Part shown: positions 48,513 to 56,638 of the stretch, piece after piece
Numbering within the stretch: position 1 is the stretch's first letter
Layout of the letters: the number at the start of each line of letters is the position of its first letter
DNA from: Rickettsia bellii RML369-C
GTDB lineage: Bacteria > Pseudomonadota > Alphaproteobacteria > Rickettsiales > Rickettsiaceae
Direction: 5' to 3'
NCBI RefSeq assembly: GCF_000012385.1
Contig: NC_007940.1
Coordinates: 620,001 to 684,000 of the forward strand
Length of the DNA: 64,000 nt
Made by a program: the position numbers and the translations under genes
The notes under the pieces: generated by a model
Told to the model about the DNA's origin: nothing
The model's input: only the letters and a program-made list of their open reading frames with translations
Database searches by the model: none

Positions 48513-48743
48513 ATGTATATCAATACTTTAACCATTACCTCTAAAGGACAAATCGTTTTACCAAAAAAAGCCAGAGATATTCTAAATAGCACTGTTATTG
48601 CTGTAGAAGTTAATGATAATCATCAGGTTATCTTATCTCCTGTTTTAGATGTAGGAGGTGTTTTTGCAAAATATAAAAAAAATACAGAAGCTTCTTTTGA
48701 GGAGATAAGAGATAAAGCTTGGAGAGAAAACGTAAGAAAATAA
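48513..48743 (+). CDS. vapB: VapB-type antitoxin (AbrB fold)
   Basis: 76 residues: the MYINTLTITSKGQIVLPKKARDIL segment is the signature SpoVT/AbrB swapped-hairpin DNA-binding domain, and the C-terminus (FAKYKKNTEASFEEIRDKAWRE) would wrap the toxin. One base separates it from the PIN-domain toxin gene downstream, a standard VapBC order. An upstream AT-rich region with AAGTTATTAACATG offers no clear ribosome-binding site. Confidence 0.8.
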   Translation: MYINTLTITSKGQIVLPKKARDILNSTVIAVEVNDNHQVILSPVLDVGGVFAKYKKNTEASFEEIRDKAWRENVRK

Positions 48744-48744
48744 T

Positions 48745-49137
48745 ATGAAATATATATGTGATACAAATTTTATTGTAAGATATTTAGTTGCTAATGATCA
48801 GAATATGTTTGATAAAGCAAAAGAAATATTTGAAAAAGTCAAAACAGGACAAATTATTTTAATATTGGAGCAAACCACATTTACTGAAATAGTATTTGTT
48901 TTATCTTCTGTTTATAAAGTTTCACGTAGTGAGATATTTACTAATTTATCAGGCTTACTTGCCTATAAAGGCATTCATTGTGGAAAGGAATATTATTTAG
49001 CTGCTTTAGAATATTACAGTAGGCATAATATTCATATAGTTGATTGTATATTGTTAGCCAAAGCAAAGTTTTTAAATATACCGTTACTTACTTTTGATCA
49101 AAAATTACTTAATTTATTTAATAAAAATGACAATTAA
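48745..49137 (+). CDS. vapC: VapC-type PIN-domain toxin
   Basis: 130 residues of a PIN-domain ribonuclease. The acidic catalytic residues are Asp6 (ICDTNFIVRYL), Glu48 (TTFTEIVFVL), Asp100 (IHIVDCILLAKA) and Asp118 (LLTFDQKL), all in their usual spacing. VapC toxins cut tRNA or rRNA and are held inactive by VapB, encoded directly upstream. All active-site residues are intact. Confidence 0.87.
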   Translation: MKYICDTNFIVRYLVANDQNMFDKAKEIFEKVKTGQIILILEQTTFTEIVFVLSSVYKVSRSEIFTNLSGLLAYKGIHCGKEYYLAALEYYSRHNIHIVDCILLAKAKFLNIPLLTFDQKLLNLFNKNDN

Positions 49138-49142
49138 AATAC

Positions 49143-50198
49143 TTACCCCTCCAAGCGGTAAAATCTACTAGATTTATAGAATTTAATTATATTAAAAAGT
49201 AAAATCTTCGTGACGCCGGCTATTGGTATAGCGAAAAATATTCCGATAAAGCCGAATAAACTACCGCAGGCAAAAATTGAGAAGATAATCCAAAGAGGAT
49301 GCAAACCTATTTTATCGCCAATAATTTTAGGTGTTAAAATATATGACTCACAAATATTCCCAATAATATAAACCACCATTATATAAAATAGTTGTGTAGT
49401 CGCACCAAAGGTTAAATATCCAATAGTTAGCGTTAGAAAGCAAGAGATAAAAGTACCGATAAAAGGGATGATAACTAAAAAACCTGTTAGAATTCCTAGC
49501 AATAGTGCAAGATCGATACCTATTATACTAAATGAGATACTATAATAAATTGACAATAATAGGCAAATATTTAGCTGACCTCTTATGTAAGCAGCAAGCA
49601 GGCTATTGATAGAGGATAGTATTCCAAGAATTTTGTGTCTACTTTTTAGTGGTAATAACGATTTCATATTTTCAATAATTCTTGTCCAATCACGTAAGAA
49701 ATAAAATAATATTATAGGGATAAGTAAAAATAAGACAAATATATTAATTGTAATGAGAGTATAGTGCCAAAAATTATTAGCAAGGCTGCCAAGTATAGTG
49801 AATATACTATTTATGAAATTACTTAAAGAATCCCGTATCTTATCAGCGATATTAGGCTCTACAGCATAAATTTTTGTCATTATAGGCGGCAATATCTCTG
49901 TTTGAAAATAATCCTTATATTTAGGTATATTATTTACAAAAGTAGAAACCTGCCCATAAATTACCGGTACTAAAAGAGTAAGTGCAGTAAAAAATATACT
50001 TAAAAATATCAAATAAACTACAATAGATGAAATTTTATTTGATAATTTAAATTTTGACGCAACAAACTCTATAGCAGGTTGAAGTAAATAAGAAATTATA
50101 AAAGCAATAAAAAATGGTCTTATTGCTTCTGAAATTAGCATAAAACCGCTTATAAAAATTCCTATAAAAAGAAGCCAAAATATGGCGGTTTTATTCAT
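49143..50198 (-). CDS. AI-2E/PerM-family membrane transporter
   Basis: 351 residues with about eight membrane helices: pairs near the N-terminus ([30 protein letters not shown]), a periplasmic stretch with amphipathic helices in the middle, and the conserved C-terminal set [64 protein letters not shown]. The PxxxG and G-x-x-G-l-H-P motifs define the PerM/TqsA family (exporters, substrates largely unknown). Converges with the vapC gene and lies behind grpE. No damage is seen. Confidence 0.85.
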   Translation of the reverse strand: MNKTAIFWLLFIGIFISGFMLISEAIRPFFIAFIISYLLQPAIEFVASKFKLSNKISSIVVYLIFLSIFFTALTLLVPVIYGQVSTFVNNIPKYKDYFQTEILPPIMTKIYAVEPNIADKIRDSLSNFINSIFTILGSLANNFWHYTLITINIFVLFLLIPIILFYFLRDWTRIIENMKSLLPLKSRHKILGILSSINSLLAAYIRGQLNICLLLSIYYSISFSIIGIDLALLLGILTGFLVIIPFIGTFISCFLTLTIGYLTFGATTQLFYIMVVYIIGNICESYILTPKIIGDKIGLHPLWIIFSIFACGSLFGFIGIFFAIPIAGVTKILLFNIIKFYKSSRFYRLEG

Positions 50199-50214
50199 AT
50201 TTTTACTCCAAAAT

Positions 50215-50347
50215 ATCGGTATACGAAGATCAACTTGGAAAAGAGTAATCGGACTGTAAGCCGAAGAGCACAGCGTATACTTAATACGTGAGCATCTGAG
50301 GACTTACAAAGACGACGATGCCAATTTTTCAAGTTCATCGAGTAGAC
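50215..50347. repeat. Separate type of palindromic element abutting grpE
   Basis: Its ends are inverted: GATCAACTTGGAAAAGAG at the left and CAATTTTTCAAGTTCATC at the right, with internal CTGTAAG/CTTACA. It is different in sequence from all other repeats in the window and ends against the grpE stop codon at 50348. It could serve as the grpE terminator. Confidence 0.6.
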
Positions 50348-50878
50348 CTATGTTTTTTTGGTTACTTGAACAGTCGCAGGACGAAGTAATCTATCTTTAA
50401 TTCTATAGCCAACCTGCATTATATTAATAACGCTATTAGGTTCATGATCAGGATGCTCTATTTGAGAGATTGCATTATGCAAATTATAATCAAATGTTGA
50501 TCCTATTTCCGGCTTTATTTCTTCTATATGATGCTTATGAAATACTTTATCTAGCTCATCTTTAGTCATCTGAACACCAGCAATAATATTGGTTACTTCT
50601 ACTGAAGCATCCAGTGGTTTATGTTCTAACGCTCTAGATAAATTATCGCTAACGTTTAGAAGCTCTTTAGCAAATGTAGTAATCGCATAATCTCTTGCTT
50701 CATCACGTGCTTTTTCTAAACGCTTTCTCGTATTATCTATTTCAGCACTTGCTCTAATTAGCTTATCTTTTAGCTCCTCTATTTGAGCTTTTAAGTCTGC
50801 TATTTCAGTATTTTCTACTTCCTCAGCAATATCATTTATTATTTCTTCTTCTTTGTTTTCTATATTATTGTCCGTCAT
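50348..50878 (-). CDS. grpE: GrpE, nucleotide exchange factor for DnaK
   Basis: 176 residues: acidic, disordered N-terminus ([20 protein letters not shown]), long coiled coil ([39 protein letters not shown]) and the C-terminal beta domain ([41 protein letters not shown]). GrpE releases ADP from DnaK. Start at ATG 50878. Length and motif order are normal. It is divergent from rph. Confidence 0.96.
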
Positions 50879-51026
50879 CGTATAACTATTATTGATTTAC
50901 TTATAGTATAAGATATAATAAAAAATCTAAAATTTTCAATGGGGTATACTTGTTTTATTTAAAATCTTTTCCAAATAAAACTTTGTCTATCTATTCTTCA
51001 TCTATTAGAGGTATAAATATTATATT

Positions 51027-51746
51027 ATGAGGCAGTCAGGCAGAAAAAGCAATCAATTACGTCCTATTTCATTAGAATTATCTCCTCTTATTAACGCAGA
51101 AGGCTCATGTCTTATTAAAATAGGTAACACTCATGTTATGTGTAGTGCAAGTTATGACACGACAGTACCACCATTTTTACGTAACCAGAACAGAGGATGG
51201 ATTACCGCAGAGTATAGCATGCTCCCGGGTTCTACATCTCAGCGTAATAAAAGGGAAGCGGTGCAAGGTAAGCAGTCAGGTAGAACGCAAGAGATACAGC
51301 GTTTAATAGGCAGAACGATGCGTTCGATAATTGACTTACAAAAACTTGGTGAGCGACAAATTACCATAGATTGTGATGTGATTAATGCCGATGGAGGTAC
51401 TAGGACTGCCGCTATAACAGGCAGTTATGTAGCTTTGCATCTAGCTATTAGATCATTAATGAAAAAAAGAATTCTAAAAGTAAATCCATTGATCAACCAA
51501 GTTGCTGCTGTTTCTTGCGGTATATATAAAGATCAACCTATATTAGATCTGGATTATTTAGAAGATAGTGACGCTGAAGTAGATAGTAATTTTGTATTTG
51601 CAGGTAACGGAAACTTAATTGAAATTCAAGGAACAGCAGAGAAAAAACCTTTTTCTGAAGAGCAATTTTTAGAAATGTTAAAACTTGCAAAAGCAGGTGT
51701 GGCGGAATTATTTAAGTTACAAAATCAAGTATTGCTTAATTTATAA
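51027..51746 (+). CDS. rph: Ribonuclease PH
   Basis: 239 residues: [17 protein letters not shown], the [17 protein letters not shown] strand pair, [18 protein letters not shown], the phosphate-binding [21 protein letters not shown] and [17 protein letters not shown] with the catalytic Asp. The enzyme trims tRNA 3' ends phosphorolytically. Its stop codon shares one base with the start of the next gene (TAATG), indicating a coupled operon. Confidence 0.97.
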   Translation: MRQSGRKSNQLRPISLELSPLINAEGSCLIKIGNTHVMCSASYDTTVPPFLRNQNRGWITAEYSMLPGSTSQRNKREAVQGKQSGRTQEIQRLIGRTMRSIIDLQKLGERQITIDCDVINADGGTRTAAITGSYVALHLAIRSLMKKRILKVNPLINQVAAVSCGIYKDQPILDLDYLEDSDAEVDSNFVFAGNGNLIEIQGTAEKKPFSEEQFLEMLKLAKAGVAELFKLQNQVLLNL

Positions 51747-52495
51747 TGACTAAAATAAGACTTGATGAATTTTTATTGCAAAAAGGTTTTGCCCCAAATA
51801 TTCAGGTGGCACAAAGTCTAATTATGCAGGGTAAAGTGCATAATAAACATGAGCAACTAACCAAAGCCGGAACGCAAGTTAATATAAATGATACTGATAT
51901 TAAGGTAAAATTGCCGAAGCATAATTATGTTTCAAGAGGAGCATTAAAGCTAATTAAGGCTTTAGATCATTTTAAGATTAACCCTAGCGGTATGGTTTGC
52001 ATTGATTTTGGAAGCAGTACTGGCGGTTTTACGGAAGTTTTATTGGAGCAAGGTGCAGAGTTAGTTTTTGCTGTAGATGTTGGTTATGGTGAGCTGCATC
52101 ATAGATTGCGGGATAATCCGCAAATTATAGTACTTGAGAAAACTAATGCACGATATTTAACCGAAAAACAAATAACTATTCAGCCTGATTTGATAGTTTG
52201 TGATGCAAGCTTTATCAGCTTAACTACTATTCTGCCTGCTTCATTTGCTTTAGCTAAGAAAGATTGTTTGCTTATAGCTCTAATCAAGCCGCAATTTGAA
52301 GTCGAAAAGCATGAGGTAGAGGAGGGAGGAATTATTAAAAACCCGTTACTTCATCAAAAAGTGTGCAATAAAATTAAAGCTTGGCTTGAAGAAGAACATA
52401 ATTTTGAGATATTCGGTATTGTAGAAAGCCCGATACTCGGAGCTAAAGGAAATAAGGAGTTTTTAATAGTAGGGCAGAGAAAAAAGACACTTTAA
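51746..52495 (+). CDS. TlyA-family rRNA methyltransferase (S4 plus FtsJ domain)
   Basis: 249 residues. N-terminal S4 RNA-binding domain (IRLDEFLLQKGFAPNIQVAQSLIMQGKV), then VSRGALKLIKALDHF and the SAM-binding DFGSSTGGFTEVLLEQGAELVFAVDVGYGEL, then VCDASFISLTTILP and LIKPQFE. The K-D-K-E-type 2'-O-methyltransferase residues are represented by Lys in RGALK, the Asp in CDASF and the Lys in LIKPQF. TlyA proteins methylate rRNA; some were called haemolysins, which is probably indirect. It overlaps rph by one base and converges on nsrR. Confidence 0.88.
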   Translation: MTKIRLDEFLLQKGFAPNIQVAQSLIMQGKVHNKHEQLTKAGTQVNINDTDIKVKLPKHNYVSRGALKLIKALDHFKINPSGMVCIDFGSSTGGFTEVLLEQGAELVFAVDVGYGELHHRLRDNPQIIVLEKTNARYLTEKQITIQPDLIVCDASFISLTTILPASFALAKKDCLLIALIKPQFEVEKHEVEEGGIIKNPLLHQKVCNKIKAWLEEEHNFEIFGIVESPILGAKGNKEFLIVGQRKKTL

Positions 52496-52902
52496 ATCAA
52501 TTTATTATTAATTGCATCCTCTAATGTATAATTATTAAGTGTTTTTATAAATGCATTGCTTGCCTCCTTAATAAAATGTTTAAATTGGCACGAATTAGTG
52601 ATTCTGCATCGATTAGTATCTTTATTAAAACATTCTACTATATCCATATTAGGCTCTAACTTCTCTATTATATCTCCAAGTTTTATAGAAGATGGGGGAG
52701 ATGCTAATCTAATTCCACCTCCTTTTCCTTTACTACTACTTATATATCCTAATTGTGCTAATTTGTGTATTACCTTTACTAAATGATTAAGTGAAATATT
52801 ATAGTATTCTGCTATTTCTTTTATACTACAAATTTCCCCCTGTTTAGATGCAAGATATATAAGACTACGTAATCCATAATCTGTAAAACTTGTTAACTGC
52901 AT
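52492..52902 (-). CDS. nsrR: Rrf2-family repressor, NsrR-like (nitric-oxide sensor)
   Basis: 136 residues from ATG 52902 (MQLTSFTDYGLRSLIYLASK, the typical Rrf2/NsrR start; an in-frame start 13 codons upstream adds only non-conserved residues). The winged helix contains IKEIAEYYNISLNHLVKVIHKLAQLGYISSSKGKGGGIRLA. Three Cys at positions 91, 99 and 105 in VECFNKDTNRCRITNSCQFKH correspond to the [Fe-S] ligands of NsrR (C-x4/7-C-x5-C), which loses DNA binding on contact with NO. It is divergent from a flavohaemoglobin gene across a palindrome of NsrR type. The 3' end overlaps tlyA by 4 bases. Confidence 0.85.
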   Translation of the reverse strand: MQLTSFTDYGLRSLIYLASKQGEICSIKEIAEYYNISLNHLVKVIHKLAQLGYISSSKGKGGGIRLASPPSSIKLGDIIEKLEPNMDIVECFNKDTNRCRITNSCQFKHFIKEASNAFIKTLNNYTLEDAINNKLI

Positions 52903-52955
52903 AAAAATTTTATTTTTTATCTTGAATATACAAAAAAACATTTATATAAGTCTAT

Positions 52956-52992
52956 ATGTTATAATATGTATTTTAAATACATATTATAACAT
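52956..52992. promoter_or_regulatory. 37-bp near-perfect palindrome, candidate NsrR operator
   Basis: Arms ATGTTATAATATGTATTT and AAATACATATTATAACAT (18 bp, perfect) flank a single T. The core AATATGTATTT-T-AAATACATATT (52963-52985) has the 11-1-11 form of known NsrR sites (AAGATGYATTT with inverted partner). A TATAAT lies in each arm (52960-52965 plus strand; 52988-52983 minus strand), so one site would cover the -10 regions of both nsrR and the flavohaemoglobin gene. Confidence 0.8.
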
Positions 52993-53019
52993 ATTAATAA
53001 TTGTAAACAAGGAGTGACT

Positions 53020-54261
53020 ATGTCTCAAAATCTTATTAGCTTACTAAAAAATTGTCCTACTCAATATACAAAAAAATTTTATGATATATTATTTTCTGAG
53101 AATCCAGAGTTGCTATCTGTTTTTAATAAAACAAATCAGGAAAATGGTATGCAATCAGAAGCTTTAGCAGAATTTATTCGCTTATGGGCAAATACTATAG
53201 AGAATTATTCAGAAAAATTTATGAATAGAATGAAAGAAGTGGCTGAAAAACATGTATCTCTTCAGATTAAAGCAGAGGATTATCCTAAAGTTGGTAAAGC
53301 ATTAATAAAAGCTATAGGATCAGTTTACAATTTAACGGAAGAAGAGACTAATTTATTACTAGAAAGTTATAAAAAATTGAGTGGTTTGTTTATAGAGATT
53401 GAAAGTAACCGTTACAATCAAATACAAGAATCAGGTGGCTGGGAAGATTATAAAGAATTTATAATAGCAGAAAAAACGCTGGCAAACATCCAAGGGGACA
53501 CAATATCTCTTACTCTTAAAACAGTTAATGGTGAAAAAGTACTGCCACATAAACCTGAACAATATATTACTATGCAAGTAAATGGAGTACAGCGTCATTT
53601 TACTATTACCGACAGTGGAGAAGATTATTATAAGCTTTTAATAAAAGTAAAAGAAGTAACTGATAATAATTCTTTTTCTGTAACACAATATCTACGTGAC
53701 GCTGAAATGAATACAATAGTAGGATTAAGACCTCCATGTGGTATTCCATTTAAATTAGATAATGTCATTCCTCTTGTCCTAATTAGTGGAGGGTCAGGAG
53801 AAAGCAATTCCATTGCTGTTATGCAAGCTATAAAAGAATCTATAAAAAATGGACAAAGCGATAAACTACCATCATCTATACATATTATTCATTCTACTCA
53901 AGGTGAAAACAGTGATACACACCAATTAGATCTACCTGTAGAGCAATTAAGAGATCTTGGTCTTAAGGTTTCTTATGATAAATATTATACTCAAGATAGC
54001 TATAGTAAGAATAATACTATTCATATCGGTAGAATAAATGAAAAATCTTTGAATAGTATCTTAGACAATCATAATAATAATTATGAAATTTGTGCTTCTC
54101 TTTCTTTCAGTGCTAATCTACAGCAGATATTAAAAGGATGGGGCGTTGCAGAAGATAATATTCATATAGAGGGATTTGGACCATCACAGGAAGTATTTGA
54201 TTCATATTTAATAGGACAAGATAATCCTGGGTCAAGTGTTTGTTCATTTGCTCATGAATAA
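53020..54261 (+). CDS. hmp: Flavohaemoglobin (nitric oxide dioxygenase) with divergent reductase domain
   Basis: 413 residues from ATG 53020 (AAGGAG five bases upstream). The globin domain (1-130) has the haem pocket of Hmp: Tyr21 (B10) and FYDILFSENPEL, Phe35 in VFNKTNQ, Gln45 in GMQSEAL, proximal His78 in AEKHVSLQI. The FAD domain follows (KPEQYITMQV) but the usual RxYSx FAD motif reads RHFTIT. The NAD(P) part has ISGGSGESN where Hmp has GVGxTP, and CASLSF where Hmp has CGPxxF; the terminal FGP is kept. Hmp converts NO to nitrate with O2 and NAD(P)H. Reductase function is therefore uncertain. It is controlled by the adjacent NsrR-like repressor and is followed by a hairpin terminator. Confidence 0.85.
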   Translation: MSQNLISLLKNCPTQYTKKFYDILFSENPELLSVFNKTNQENGMQSEALAEFIRLWANTIENYSEKFMNRMKEVAEKHVSLQIKAEDYPKVGKALIKAIGSVYNLTEEETNLLLESYKKLSGLFIEIESNRYNQIQESGGWEDYKEFIIAEKTLANIQGDTISLTLKTVNGEKVLPHKPEQYITMQVNGVQRHFTITDSGEDYYKLLIKVKEVTDNNSFSVTQYLRDAEMNTIVGLRPPCGIPFKLDNVIPLVLISGGSGESNSIAVMQAIKESIKNGQSDKLPSSIHIIHSTQGENSDTHQLDLPVEQLRDLGLKVSYDKYYTQDSYSKNNTIHIGRINEKSLNSILDNHNNNYEICASLSFSANLQQILKGWGVAEDNIHIEGFGPSQEVFDSYLIGQDNPGSSVCSFAHE

Positions 54262-54348
54262 ATAACAAAATATATATTGTTAAATAAATATTGCTTATAT
54301 ATATGAACTAGTGTATTCTGCCTTTTTGAGGGATACAATATTGGAATT

Positions 54349-54377
54349 AAAAAAAGGTGGGTTATCCCGCCTTTTTT
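54349..54377 (+). terminator. Terminator after the flavohaemoglobin gene
   Basis: A7 GGTGGG-TTAT-CCCGCC T6, a G-C-rich 6-bp stem with flanking A/T pairs, just before the rimP start at 54393; it separates the hmp and rimP transcripts. Confidence 0.85.
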
Positions 54378-54392
54378 GTTATAAAATTGATA

Positions 54393-54899
54393 ATGCAAAC
54401 TATTGAACAACAAATAACAGATTTGATACAAGAAACCTTAAGTGATATGGGGTTTGAATTAGTGCTTGTGCGTGTTAAAGGTCTAAGCTCTAAAGTAGTT
54501 GAGATATTAATAGATAGGCTTGATGATCAAAAAGTAACGATAGAAGATTGCACTAAAGCAAGCAATACTATTTCGGCTATTCTAGATGTTGAAGATTTGA
54601 TAGAAGAGGCATATTACTTGGAGGTTTCGTCAAGTGGTGTTGAACGTCCATTGGTAAAATTTGAAAATTATAAAAGATTTATAGGACGAGAAGTTAAAAT
54701 TAAGCTTAAAGAGTTGTTAAATGGTAGAAGCCGTTATCAAGGTACGATAATTGAGGCTAAAGACGATAAAGTATATTTAAAATGGGAAGACCAAGAAGTA
54801 ATAATTAATTACGATTTAATTAAAAGTGCTAACCTAGTTTTAACAGAAGAAATGTTTAAAAAATTATTAGGTTCTGAGAATAAAAGTAATACAAGGTAA
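54393..54899 (+). CDS. rimP: Ribosome maturation factor RimP
   Basis: 168 residues from ATG 54393 ([20 protein letters not shown]). The start is chosen because an in-frame codon 12 positions upstream lies inside the terminator. Family signatures: [42 protein letters not shown], then the SH3-like domain [12 protein letters not shown] and YQGTIIEA. Acts in 30S subunit maturation. It is the first gene of the rimP-nusA-infB operon. Confidence 0.93.
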
Positions 54900-54907
54900 T
54901 ATAATAT

Positions 54908-56410
54908 ATGTCTAATATAGGTAACATAGAAATTTTACAAATTATAGATTCTGTAGCTCGTGAGAAAGGGATATCAAAAGAAGTTTTGATATCAACTGTA
55001 GAACAAGCAGTGCAAGTAGCAGTGCGAAAAAAATACGGCAATGAATATAATATCAAAGCACAAATAAATAGAAAGACAGGTGAAATAAATCTTTTAAGAG
55101 TGCTTAAAGTAGTAGAAAATGTAGAAGATTATTTAACACAAATTTCAATTACCGAAGCTTTGCAAAAAGATCCTGAAGCTAAAATTGATGGTGAAATATA
55201 TGAATATTTACCTTCAATTGATCATGCAAGAGTAGCAGCTCAAGCCGCAAAGCAAGTCATAACACAACGCATTATAGAAGCAGAGCGTGAAAAACAATAT
55301 CATGATTTCAAAGATAGAAAAGGTGAGGTTATAAATGGTGTTGTCAAAAGAATAGAATATGGTGATATAATAGTTGATCTTAATCGTGCTGAGGCAATAA
55401 TAAAGAGAGAACAACAGATTAAAGGTGAAAATTTTAAAGTTGGTGATCGTGTTAAAGCATATGTACAAGATGTAAGGCACGAAACAAAAGGTCCACAAAT
55501 ATTTTTGTCTAGGGCAGATGATAGGATGCTTGCTAAACTATTTGAGTTAGAAGTTACAGAAATTTATGAGGGAGGGATCGAAATAAAAGCAGTAGCACGT
55601 GATCCCGGTTCAAAAGCCAAAATAGCTGTATTTGCTTCAGAAAATGGTATAGATCCGATAGGTTCATGTGTTGGTATTAAAGGTAATAGGGTAAGAGCTA
55701 TAACAAATGAGCTAAATGGAGAAAAAATTGATATAATATTGTGGAATAGGGATGTTGCACAGTTTATAATTAATGCTCTTGCACCTGCTGAAATTTTAAA
55801 AATTCTTATTGATGAAGATAAAAGAAAAGTAGAGGTAGTAGTTTCGCAGGAGAATCAAAGCCTTGCAATAGGCAGAAGAGGGCAAAATGTGAGACTTGCT
55901 GCTAAGCTCACAGGATGGAACATCGATATAATGACTGAAGAGCAAGAATCAAAACGAAGAAATGAAGAGTTCGTAACTTCTACAGAATTATTTATGGAAG
56001 CTTTAGACGTTGAAGAAGTAATCGGACAGCTTTTATCAGTTAGTGGATTTAACACAGTAGAGCAAATTGTAAATAGTGATATTAATGCTTTAATGAATAT
56101 TGAAGGTTTTGAAGAAGAGCTAGCTGTAGAGATTAGAAATAGAGCTATTAATTATGTTAATCTCAGAAATGAAAAGATTGTTAAAGAACTTGAAGAGCTT
56201 GGAGTTGAACAGGAATTAATAGATATATTAGAAATACAACCTGAATTAATATTAAAATTTGCTGAATATGGTATTAAGACTATAGAAGATTTAGGTGAAA
56301 TGAGCGTAAATGAATTTAAAAATCTAGCTTCAAATTCTAATATAACAGATGAGAATATTAAATTATTAATTAAGACTGCTAAACAACATAGCGAGCTAAA
56401 AGAAGAATAG
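54908..56410 (+). CDS. nusA: Transcription elongation/termination factor NusA
   Basis: 500 residues, starting 8 bases after rimP. N-terminal RNA-polymerase-binding domain (SKEVLISTVEQAVQVAVRKKYG), S1 domain (KGEVINGVVKRIEYGDIIVDL), two KH domains (GSKAKIAVFASENGIDPIGSCVGIKGNRVRAI; LAIGRRGQNVRLAAKLTGW) and C-terminal helix-hairpin-helix repeats (LNTVEQIVNS-type, GFEEELAVEIRNRA). All domains are present in order. Between it and infB lie about 230 bases of palindromic repeat. Confidence 0.96.
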   Translation: MSNIGNIEILQIIDSVAREKGISKEVLISTVEQAVQVAVRKKYGNEYNIKAQINRKTGEINLLRVLKVVENVEDYLTQISITEALQKDPEAKIDGEIYEYLPSIDHARVAAQAAKQVITQRIIEAEREKQYHDFKDRKGEVINGVVKRIEYGDIIVDLNRAEAIIKREQQIKGENFKVGDRVKAYVQDVRHETKGPQIFLSRADDRMLAKLFELEVTEIYEGGIEIKAVARDPGSKAKIAVFASENGIDPIGSCVGIKGNRVRAITNELNGEKIDIILWNRDVAQFIINALAPAEILKILIDEDKRKVEVVVSQENQSLAIGRRGQNVRLAAKLTGWNIDIMTEEQESKRRNEEFVTSTELFMEALDVEEVIGQLLSVSGFNTVEQIVNSDINALMNIEGFEEELAVEIRNRAINYVNLRNEKIVKELEELGVEQELIDILEIQPELILKFAEYGIKTIEDLGEMSVNEFKNLASNSNITDENIKLLIKTAKQHSELKEE

Positions 56411-56612
56411 TGTCATCCCGTGGCGGCATTGCCTGTGTGGATCATTTTCCCCTGTCACCCCGTGGCTTGTACCTGCGAGGTCCAGCTAAAAAATACTAGT
56501 GGTGTTAGTATTTTTTATTGTTTTTCTGGATCTAGTTCCCAAGCCACGGCATTGTGACATCGAGAGTGCTTTTCGATCCATGCAACAAAGCCGGCATGTC
56601 CATAGGGTGACA
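56410..56612. repeat. Cluster of dispersed palindromic elements inside the nusA-infB operon
   Basis: GTGTCATCCCGTGGCGGCAT, CACCCCGTGGCTTGTACCTG, centre AATACTAGTGGTGTTAGTAT, TTCTGGATCTAGTTCCCAAG, CCACGGCATTGTGACA and a half element ending CATAGGGTGACACC. Its hairpins could reduce read-through from nusA into infB or affect mRNA processing. Confidence 0.75.
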
Positions 56613-56638
56613 CCGGTATTAAACACAAAGGTTTAAAT

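Noticed and set aside
51746-52495. Calling the TlyA-type gene a haemolysin
   Set aside because: The S4 plus FtsJ domain layout indicates an rRNA 2'-O-methyltransferase; haemolysis in this family is not established as a direct activity.
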